From REEB85 sp018971455 (lineage in GTDB: Bacteria > Pseudomonadota > Alphaproteobacteria > Acetobacterales > Acetobacteraceae), in the NCBI GenBank assembly GCA_028871195.1, contig JAGWNT010000102.1, positions 1-13,161 of the forward strand: 13,161 nt of DNA, written 5' to 3'. Below the pieces are notes generated by a model. It made no database searches. It saw nothing but the letters and a program-made list of their open reading frames with translations, and was not told the origin of the DNA. Position numbers and translations under genes: made by a program. Positions 6,198 to 13,161 of the stretch are shown here, in pieces; within the stretch, counting starts at the first letter, position 1; every line of letters starts with the position of its first letter.

Positions 6198-6265
6198 TGA
6201 AGCGCTGCCCCGGGCGCTTCAAGCTGCCGGCGCGCCGGAGGATTCTGCCAGAGGGAGCTGCGAAC

Positions 6266-6733
6266 GTGTCGAAGCGTCGTGACCTGCTGATTGTCATCGC
6301 CGATGGCGAGCATGCGCGCTTTGTGCGCCCGGCCGCGGACAATGCGCTCCATGCCGACCGGGGGTTCGACTCCCTGTCGGCCCATAAGCGGTCGGCCGAA
6401 CTCGGCTCGGACCATCCGGGCGCGTCGTTCCACAGCGATTCCTCCGCCCATCACGCCATCACCCCGCGGCATGATCTGCATGCGCTGGAGAAGGAAAAAT
6501 TCGCCCATCTGATCGGCGCAAGCCTGAACGCCGCGGCCGGCGCCGGCCAGTTCAGCGAGCTGGTCCTGGTGGCGCCGCCGCATGTGCTGGCCGCGATGCG
6601 CGCGACCCTGGATACCACCACCGGCGCCATGGTCGTCGGCACGCTGGGCAAGGACCTCATCAAGGTGCCCGACCACGAGTTGCAGCCGCATCTGGCGGAA
6701 TGGGTGCATCCGGTGCACCGCCCGCACCGTTAG
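6266..6733 (+). CDS. Host-attachment family protein (eRF1-like fold)
   Basis: A 155-residue cytoplasmic protein of the Host_attach family, named after a plant-attachment phenotype in Agrobacterium. It is related in fold to domains of archaeal/bacterial release-factor-like proteins. The molecular function is unknown. Family features seen: an N-terminal LLIVIADGEHARF strand, the central ELGSDHPGASFHSDSSAHHA block, EKEKFAHLIGASLN, LVLVAPPHVLAAMR and the C-terminal KDLIKVPDHEL. I start it at GTG 6266 because AGAGGGAG ends 9 nt upstream and the protein then begins MSKRRDLLIV. The in-frame ATG at 6197 overlaps the FNR box and would precede the predicted transcript start. In other alphaproteobacteria such genes often sit among low-oxygen stress genes, which agrees with the FNR box here. 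It ends 45 bp from the convergent adaptor gene. Confidence 0.82.
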   Translation: MSKRRDLLIVIADGEHARFVRPAADNALHADRGFDSLSAHKRSAELGSDHPGASFHSDSSAHHAITPRHDLHALEKEKFAHLIGASLNAAAGAGQFSELVLVAPPHVLAAMRATLDTTTGAMVVGTLGKDLIKVPDHELQPHLAEWVHPVHRPHR

Positions 6734-6778
6734 CAGCCATCCGCCTGCGCCTCCGCGGACCGCGATGGCCCCCGGTGG

Positions 6779-7966
6779 TCAGCGGATTCGGATGCGCACG
6801 CCGTCGGCGATCGTCTCGCCCGGGAACAGGATCACCCGTTCCCCCGGTGACAGGCCCTGGGTCACGGCGGCTTCGGTCGTGCTGCGGCGTTCCACGCTCA
6901 CCGCCCGCCTTCGCGCACGTCCATCGGCGGCAACATAGACGTACCAGCCGGCATTCTCGCGAAACAAGGCACCTGCCGGCACCACGATGGCATTGTCGAG
7001 CACCGCCGTGACGATGCGCGCCTCGACACGATAGGCGTCGCCCAGCGAGTGCCCGGCCGGCAGCGGCGAGGTGATGTCGATCACGATATTGGTGCGCTGC
7101 TCATCCACGCCCAGAGCCGACACCTTGGTGAACGCCCCGGGCTCGACCACCCGCACGCGGCCGGCGAGGGAATTCTCGCCACCCCACCCGGTGATGCGGA
7201 CCGGATCGCCCGGCCGGACGCGGACCGCATCGGGGGTGAGCACGTCGGCGATCACTTCCAGATCCGCCGGATTGCCGATCTCGACGAGCGGCGCGCCGAG
7301 TGCGACCGGCGACTCGCTCTTCTGCACCAGGCGCAGCACGCGCCCGGCCACCGGTGAGCGGACCTGCCAGGTCGCGGCCGGATTCCCCGCCTCGCTCTCC
7401 AGGAACAGCGCGGCGCGCGCCATTTCGAGTTCGTGCTCGGCGGCGTGGCGGGACAGTTGTACGGCCTCCAATTCGCGGCGGGCCGTGTTGAGCGCCAGCG
7501 CATCCCGCTCCAGCCGGCTGCGCGGCGCCGCGCCCTGCCCGACCAGCGTGCGGGTCCGGTCGGCCTCCACCTGGGCCTGGTCGGCGACGCCCTGCGCCTG
7601 CGCAACGACCGCCGCCGCCCGCGCGAGCGCCGCCTCGGCAGCGCCAAGGCGCTGCTCGGCCTCCTGCCGGGCCCGTGGGTCGAGCAGGGGCGCGCGATTG
7701 GGCAGGATCGACGCGACGACCATGCCGGGGGCCACCAGGTCGCCCGCGTTGAGATCGACGCGCTGCAACAGCCCGGCCAGCGGCGCGGCGACGACATAGC
7801 GCTCGCGCACCCGGGTCTGCCCCTCCTGCTCGATGCTCTCCTCGAACCGTCCGCGGCGAACCTGGGCGGTCTCCACCTCCACCGGAGATGGCAGGAACGC
7901 CCAAATCACCACGGCCACCAGCCCCAGCCCGCCGGCCAGCAGCAGAAAACGTGTGAGCCACCGCAT
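6779..7966 (-). CDS. HlyD/MFP-type periplasmic adaptor of an ABC exporter
   Basis: A 395-residue membrane-fusion protein that would bridge the inner-membrane ABC transporter to the periplasm or an outer-membrane channel. A single N-terminal membrane anchor lies at about residues 5-25 (LLLAGGLGLVAVVIWAF). It is followed by the first lipoyl half (about 48-92), an Ala/Arg/Glu-rich coiled-coil hairpin (about 100-190), the second lipoyl half (WQVRSPVAGRVLRLVQ, about 200-230) and beta-barrel and membrane-proximal domains to the end. It is the last gene of a three-gene operon: its ATG lies 4 bp after the permease stop, with GGGAGTAGGA as ribosome binding site inside the permease end. The arrangement is like DevBCA or MacAB-type systems. 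The substrate is unknown and no outer-membrane channel gene is in view. Confidence 0.88.
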   Translation of the reverse strand: MRWLTRFLLLAGGLGLVAVVIWAFLPSPVEVETAQVRRGRFEESIEQEGQTRVRERYVVAAPLAGLLQRVDLNAGDLVAPGMVVASILPNRAPLLDPRARQEAEQRLGAAEAALARAAAVVAQAQGVADQAQVEADRTRTLVGQGAAPRSRLERDALALNTARRELEAVQLSRHAAEHELEMARAALFLESEAGNPAATWQVRSPVAGRVLRLVQKSESPVALGAPLVEIGNPADLEVIADVLTPDAVRVRPGDPVRITGWGGENSLAGRVRVVEPGAFTKVSALGVDEQRTNIVIDITSPLPAGHSLGDAYRVEARIVTAVLDNAIVVPAGALFRENAGWYVYVAADGRARRRAVSVERRSTTEAAVTQGLSPGERVILFPGETIADGVRIRIR

Positions 7967-7970
7967 CGTC

Positions 7971-10330
7971 CTACTCCCGCGCCTTCAGAACGCCGACGAG
8001 ATCGAGCCGATTGATCCGGCGCCGGACCAGAAGCGCGCTGGCGCCGCCGCTCAACACGACCACCGCCGCCGCCAGCACGTAGCTGCGCGGCGCGATCACC
8101 GCCGGAATCCGGAACATCTCCGTCTCGTACAGCCCGGCCAGTCCGCGAACGAGCCAATAGCCCAGCCAAAGCCCGATCGGCACCGCGATGACCAGCTGCA
8201 CCAGCAGCTCGCCGAGCAGCAGCCGCGCCACCTCGGCCCGGGTGAAGCCGAGCACCCGAAGGCTCGCGAGTTGCCAGCTTCGTTCCTGCAACGCGACGCG
8301 GGCATGGTTATAGACGACGCCGACCGCCATCACGACCGCGAAGGCCGACAGGATGCCGGCCATCACCAGCACAAAGGTCTGCGTCGTCTCGCGAAACTGC
8401 CGCAACGAGACCGTGCGGTCGCTGATGGTGGCAACCAGCGGCCGGTCGAGCAAGGCCCGGCGCAGCGCCGGATCATCCGGGTCCGCCGCGACAAGGCCGA
8501 CGGCATTGATGCTGTTGCCCTCGGCCATCAGCCGGTTGAGCGCTTCGATCCGCAGATAGGCGCCGATGCCGAGAAGATCGTCCAGCACGCCGGCCACCGG
8601 CAGCACCACCGTGCGCCGCCGGCCCTCGAGGATCTCCACACCGACGGTCTGCCCAGGGCGGAGGTGCAGGCGGCGCGCGAGCCGGGCGGACAGCACCAGC
8701 CCATCGGCGCGGGGCGCGGTGACCGAGAGATCCGCTCCGACCAGCCGGCGCAGCACCGGGTGGGCCGGCATCCCGGTGATCGAGGTGCGATCGTCGCGAT
8801 GACCGGCGCGCAGGCGGACGGGAACGACGCGATAGGCCTCCGTCATCAGCACGCCGGGCAGTTTCGCGATCTCGCGCTCGGCCCGGCCCGGCACGGCGGT
8901 GGTGAAGCCGACAACGAGATCCGCCCGCTCCACCGCGGCGAACTGCACGTCGATCATGAAGTCGAGCGCGTCCTGCCAGAACAGCGTGACCAGGATGATC
9001 GGGACGGCGAGCGCAATGCCGGCGATGGTCAGCGCCGTGCGCAGCGGCCGGTCCACCAGGCTCCGCAGCACCATGCGCTGGCGCGTCGCCAGCCCGCCGA
9101 TCCACCGCAGCCGGTCGAGCAGGCCGCGGCGATGGGCCCGCGGGGCCGCCGGCCGCATGGCCTCGGCCGGCGCAAGCCGCGCGACCGAACTGACCGCCCC
9201 GACCGCGCCCGCGACGCCGGCCAGAACGCCGAGGCCGATCGCCAGCGCGGGCACCCAGGGGGCCAGCTGGAAGGCCAGGTGCGGAAAGCGGAAGAAGCGC
9301 GTGTAGGTCTCCACCATCATCCGCCCGAACCACAATCCGGCCAGCATCCCCAGCACGGCGCCCAGGACGACGATGATCAGGGCGAATTTGACGTAGTGCC
9401 AGACAATGGCGCGATCGCCGTAGCCGAGGGCCTTCAGCGCCGCGATCTGCTCGCGCTGCGCGCGGATCAGGCGGTCCAGCAGGCCGTGCAGCAGAAAGAT
9501 CGAGACCGCGAGGAAGACCGGCGGGATGGTGACGGCCATGGTGCGCTGCTCGCCGATCTCGTCGGTCAGGAAGCGGTGCGATGATTGATCGGCCCGCCCA
9601 TAGGCAACGAGGCCGCCATAGGGCTCCAGCAGATCGTCCATCGCCGCCAGCACGGCGGGCAGGCTCGCCCCCGGCGCCAGGCTGGCAACGACGTCATTGA
9701 ACCCGCCCTCCATGTCGAACGCCGCGGCCAGAGCCGCGTGGCGCATCCACAGCACGGCGTAGCGGCGGTCATCGGGGATCGGGTCCCCCGGACGGGTCGC
9801 GAAGACGTATTCGGCCGACAGCGCCACGCCGGCCACCCGCAATGCCTGCCGCCGGCCGTTCAGGATGGCGTTGATCCGCTCGCCGGGGCGCAAATGGTTG
9901 GCGGCGGCGAATCCCTCGCTGACCAGCACCTCGTTCGCGGCGCCGGGTGCGATCATCGCACCTTCGCGCAGATGCAGGCGATTGAGCTGGGGGGCGCCGG
10001 TGTCCGGCAGCGACAGCACGTGGGCGGCAAGCGGCTCGCCGCCATCGCCCAGCGTGATCGTCACGTCCTCGCCGATGCGCGTCTCAACCACGCCGATCCC
10101 GGGAATGTCCGCCATGCGCGCGGCGACAAAGTCCGGCACGCGGCGGGCGCTGGCGAAGACCGACGCAAAGCGCGCCTGGGCATAGAACGCCTCCTGCGAG
10201 GCCAGCAGCGACTGATAGGTGGAAATCGCCGCCACCAGCACGGCGACGCCGCAGGCGAGCACAAGGGCGATGCTGGCCACCTGGCCGCGCATGCGGGCGA
10301 GGTCACGGACGAGCTTGCGATCGAGCATGC

Positions 10331-10334
<4 letters not shown>
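7971..10334 (-). CDS. ABC exporter permease with two FtsX domains
   Basis: A 787-residue inner-membrane permease made of two FtsX repeats, each one helix, a large periplasmic region, then three helices. First repeat: helix about 18-39, periplasmic domain about 40-265, helices about 268-288, 316-337 and 360-384. Second repeat: helix about 433-452, periplasmic domain to about 655, then three helices near the C-terminus. The FtsX-type cytoplasmic motif appears twice (IAALKALGYGDRAIVWHY and LASLRVLGFTRAEVARLL). The duplicated layout resembles YbbP- or LolC/E-like mechanotransmission permeases more than the single-repeat DevC or MacB. The start is GTG at 10334, overlapping the ATPase stop as GTGA, with GGAGGA 9 nt upstream; ATG at 10328 is the alternative. 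It is the middle gene of the exporter operon. Cargo is unknown. Confidence 0.88.
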
Positions 10335-11149
<815 letters not shown>

Positions 11150-11191
11150 GCTCGCCCCTCATATTCGGCACGGCGCGCGCCGTCTTTTCGT

Positions 11192-11215
11192 ATGCTATCC
11201 GGCCACATGCTATCC
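11192..11215. repeat. 9-bp direct repeat, candidate operator
   Basis: ATGCTATCC occurs twice with a 6-bp spacer, so the units repeat every 15 bp. It lies 43-66 bp upstream of the ABC ATPase start and is absent from the surrounding sequence. Tandem sites of this kind are often bound by response regulators, but none is assigned. Overlap with a weak -10 (TATGCT or TAGCAT) is also possible. Confidence 0.35.
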
Positions 11216-11358
11216 TGCCCGGAGAATTGCGGGCCAGCGCAAGACATGGCAGGCGAGCATGGCCGATTATCCGCGAAACGCCTTGATCTCGCGCAAGCGC
11301 CGACGCCTGGCGCGGTGAGAGGGAGCCGGCCGCCCGCGATGCGGCCGCCGGTCGCGAC

Positions 11359-11366
11359 GGGGAGGA
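11359..11366 (+). promoter_or_regulatory. Strong Shine-Dalgarno upstream of the DedA gene
   Basis: GGGGAGGA lies 4 nt before the ATC codon at 11371. It is among the best ribosome binding sites in the window and decides the proposed start of the DedA-family gene despite the missing ATG. The next GTG in frame (11443) has no such site. Confidence 0.5.
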
Positions 11367-11370
11367 CACC

Positions 11371-11883
11371 ATCGGCGATCCGCGCGACATCATCGTAACG
11401 CTGGTCCGCGAGCATGAGAGCCTGGCCGCACCGATCGTCTTCGTGCTCGCCTTCGGGGAATCTCTCGCCTTCGTCTCGCTGCTGCTGCCGGCGACCGTCA
11501 TCCTGTTCGGCATCGGCGGGCTGATCGGCGCGAGCGGCATCGGTTTCTGGGCGATCTGGCTGGCCGCGGTGCTCGGCGCGGTGCTGGGCGACTGGCTCTC
11601 CTATTGGCTCGGCTATCACTACAAGCACGCGATCGCCCATGTCTGGCCGCTGTCGCGGCGGCCGGACCTGCTGCCACGCGGCGAGCGCTTCTTCCGGCGC
11701 TGGGGCGTCGCCGGGGTGTTCGTGGGCCGCTTCTTCGGGCCGCTGCGTTCCGCCGTGCCGCTGGCCGCCGGGCTCTGCGCGATGCCGATGGCGCCATTCC
11801 AGGCCGCCAATATCGCCTCCGCCCTCGTCTGGGCGACCGGAATTCTGGCTCCGGGCGTGCTCGGCGCGCGATGGCTGCTCTGA
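11371..11883 (+). CDS. DedA-family (VTT domain) inner-membrane protein
   Basis: A DedA/SNARE-associated family membrane protein. Members help keep membrane homeostasis, and some flip undecaprenyl phosphate or other polyisoprenyl/phospholipid carriers. Family motifs: FVLAFGESLAFVSLLLPAT, GAVLGDWLSYWLGYHY, and GRFFGPLRSAVPLAAG ahead of FQAANIASALVWA. Several hydrophobic segments extend to the C-terminus. The frame is open from 11287 but has no ATG, GTG or TTG before GTG 11443. DedA-like sequence (DIIVTLVREHESLAAPIVF) already precedes that GTG and a strong Shine-Dalgarno lies before ATC 11371. I therefore annotate the start at 11371 (170 codons). Starting at 11443 would remove most of the first hydrophobic segment. 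An ATC start, a mutated ATG or a sequence error are the options. Family identity is firm; the start is not. Confidence 0.75.
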   Translation: MGDPRDIIVTLVREHESLAAPIVFVLAFGESLAFVSLLLPATVILFGIGGLIGASGIGFWAIWLAAVLGAVLGDWLSYWLGYHYKHAIAHVWPLSRRPDLLPRGERFFRRWGVAGVFVGRFFGPLRSAVPLAAGLCAMPMAPFQAANIASALVWATGILAPGVLGARWLL

Positions 11884-11937
11884 GCGCCGCCGCCGACATC
11901 CGAGGCATCCTCCCCGCCACCGGGCGGATTCCAGTCA

Positions 11938-13137
11938 TCAGGCCAGGATCTCGGCCAAGAGCAGGGCCAGGGCGAACGCCGCGGCAAGCGGGGGAACCCA
12001 GCGCGGCGCGGTGAAGGCGCCGGCAGCGGCCGGCTCGCGCCGCTGGACGCGCCACAGCGCAAGGTCCACCACGAAAAACACGCCCAGCGTGATGGCGTTG
12101 GTCAGCACCAGCAGCCGCTCGAACGGAACGAGCATGGCGGCCGCGAGCACGATCGCGCCGGCCAGCACCGTGGCCGGCGCCGGCACGCCGGTCCCTGCGC
12201 TGACATGCGCCAGCATGGAAGGCAGTTCGCCGTTGCCCGCCATGCCGTAGAACAGACGGCCGAGCATGACGATCTGCACCAGCACGCCGTTGGCCACCGC
12301 GATGGCGCCGACGGCGGCAAAGACCGACGCGCCGCGCCCCTCGAACATGTCCAGCAGCGGCGCGGCGGGCCCGGTATCGGCCAGCACCGCGGCGAGGGCC
12401 ACCGCGACATAGATCGCGATGCTGGCGGCAACGGCGCCGATGATGCCGCGCGGCACGGTTCGCTGGGGGTTCTTCACCTCCTCGGCCAGATTGGCCAGCG
12501 TCTCGAAACCGATGAAGGCAAAAAAAGCGATGAAGGCGCCGGCGAGGGCGCCGTGCCAGCCCGCCAGGTCGGCGGGCAGCAGGCCGGCCAGCCGGTAATC
12601 GGGCGCCGCCGCCAGCCCCGCCGCCGTGGCCGCGGCCAGACCGGCAAGCTCGATGACACCCATCGCCGCGGCGAGACCGACGCTCTCGCGAACCCCCAGC
12701 ATGGCGACGGCGGTGAATCCGACGATCAGCATGGCGGTCAGGGCCGGCGTGGAGACGGGCAGCAGAATGGCCAGATAGCGCGCCGCGCCGTGCGCGATGG
12801 AGGCCGCCGCGACGGCCACCGCCACGGTGATCGCCGTGCCGGCGAGCTGGGCCAGGCGATCGGATCCGAAGCCGCGCCGCACATAGGCAACGCCGCCCGA
12901 GGCCTCCGGGAAGCGGCCCGCAAGCTCGGCGTAGCACACCCCCGTCAGCCCGGCGGCGATCCCGGCAATCAGGAATGAAAGGGGCGCCGCATGGCCGGCC
13001 CGGCTGATGACGGCGCCGATCGCGACATAGATGCCCGCCCCGACGATCACGCTCAGCCCGTAGAGAACCAATGGCCAGAATGTCAGCACGCGGCGCAGCC
13101 CCGGCCGGCGCGGCGCGGCACCGCCCGCGCCGGTCAT
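11938..13137 (-). CDS. APC-superfamily amino acid/polyamine permease
   Basis: A 399-residue inner-membrane transporter. The first helix carries the unwound-helix substrate motif GAGIYVAIG (about residues 33-41). Helix 6 is followed by the family block FFAFIGFETLANLAEEVKNPQRTVPRG (about 202-228, given here for its key F-GFE and E-x-NP residues). I count about 11 hydrophobic segments; the protein ends with the last (PPLAAAFALALLLAEILA), whereas many relatives have 12. The gene ends in two tandem TGA stops. The ATG at 13137 lacks a clear Shine-Dalgarno sequence, and the frame remains open to the window edge 24 bp further, so the true start may lie outside. It is convergent with the DedA gene (54-bp gap). 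The substrate is unknown; a cationic or neutral amino acid is typical of the branch. Confidence 0.85.
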   Translation of the reverse strand: MTGAGGAAPRRPGLRRVLTFWPLVLYGLSVIVGAGIYVAIGAVISRAGHAAPLSFLIAGIAAGLTGVCYAELAGRFPEASGGVAYVRRGFGSDRLAQLAGTAITVAVAVAAASIAHGAARYLAILLPVSTPALTAMLIVGFTAVAMLGVRESVGLAAAMGVIELAGLAAATAAGLAAAPDYRLAGLLPADLAGWHGALAGAFIAFFAFIGFETLANLAEEVKNPQRTVPRGIIGAVAASIAIYVAVALAAVLADTGPAAPLLDMFEGRGASVFAAVGAIAVANGVLVQIVMLGRLFYGMAGNGELPSMLAHVSAGTGVPAPATVLAGAIVLAAAMLVPFERLLVLTNAITLGVFFVVDLALWRVQRREPAAAGAFTAPRWVPPLAAAFALALLLAEILA

Positions 13138-13161
13138 CGGGCCCCGCGGAGCGCCGCCGAT

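Larger units (their letters stand above)
11150..11370. promoter_or_regulatory. Divergent ABC-exporter / DedA intergenic region
   Basis: About 220 bp carry the promoters for both directions. Visible structure: a perfect 14-bp palindrome ACGGCGCGCGCCGT (11170-11183) followed by CTTTT, a 9-bp direct repeat ATGCTATCC (11192-11200 and 11207-11215), and a weak FNR-like motif TTGATCTCGCGCAA (11283-11296, 8 of 10 specified bases). A 19-codon frame starting at 11259 has no evident function. No protein-coding gene is claimed here. Confidence 0.45.

Noticed and set aside
7833..9584. Long rightward open frame (583 codons) opposite the permease gene
   Set aside because: The composition is rich in His, Gln, Arg and Asp as expected from antisense of a membrane protein, and there is no domain or ribosome binding site.
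11283..11296. TTGATCTCGCGCAA upstream of the DedA gene as an FNR box
   Set aside because: Two mismatches to the consensus and no suitable -10 element at class II spacing; in DNA of this length such partial matches are expected by chance.
11259..11318. 19-codon leader peptide upstream of the DedA gene
   Set aside because: No repeated codon, attenuator stem or distinct ribosome binding site supports translation or a regulatory role.
11914..11927. CCGCC/GGCGG hairpin between the DedA and permease genes as a bidirectional terminator
   Set aside because: Only 5 bp of stem and no T-tract on either side.
11498..12937. Long leftward open frame (479 codons) over the APC permease and DedA region
   Set aside because: It is a frame-shifted shadow of the permease and antisense to the DedA gene, with Arg/Gly-rich low complexity.

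Overview
The window is GC-rich bacterial DNA with tightly packed genes on both strands. It most resembles an alphaproteobacterium, possibly Rhodospirillales/Acetobacteraceae. That placement rests on composition, on an FnrL-type cysteine spacing (C-x2-C-x7-C) in the FNR homologue, and on the gene set; it is an inference without database searches. No tRNA, rRNA, CRISPR array, insertion sequence or phage gene was seen.

Left part (1-2676): the 5' two thirds of a heterotetrameric sarcosine oxidase beta-subunit gene (soxB) runs off the left edge. It is divergent from a GlxA/GbdR-type AraC-family regulator, which probably controls it. The regulator gene abuts, with zero spacing, a convergent TauD/TfdA-type 2-oxoglutarate dioxygenase gene. 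This looks like a module for methylated-amine or betaine and possibly sulfonate catabolism.

Middle part (2736-6733): going leftward are a VIT-family iron/manganese transporter, an FNR-type oxygen sensor with all four predicted [4Fe-4S] cysteines and the ExxSR DNA-recognition signature, and a small secreted protein made almost wholly of seven 11-residue repeats. Going rightward are a BKACE (DUF849) beta-keto acid cleavage enzyme and a host-attachment (eRF1-like fold) family protein. A perfect FNR box (TTGATCGACATCAA) lies in the divergent region between the repeat-protein gene and the BKACE gene. A second box with one mismatch lies ahead of the host-attachment gene. The locus therefore looks like a small oxygen-responsive regulon encoded next to its own regulator. 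The repeat protein is the least familiar product in the window.

Right part (6779-13161): a three-gene leftward operon encodes an export system (ABC ATPase, double-FtsX permease, HlyD-type adaptor) with 4-bp overlap and 4-bp gap junctions. It is divergent from a DedA-family membrane protein gene that has a strong Shine-Dalgarno sequence but no ATG, GTG or TTG at the expected start (ATC instead). Last, an APC-superfamily amino acid permease reads leftward from near the right edge.

Assignments come from reading the translations and from remembered family motifs. Regulatory sites are pattern matches and have not been tested.
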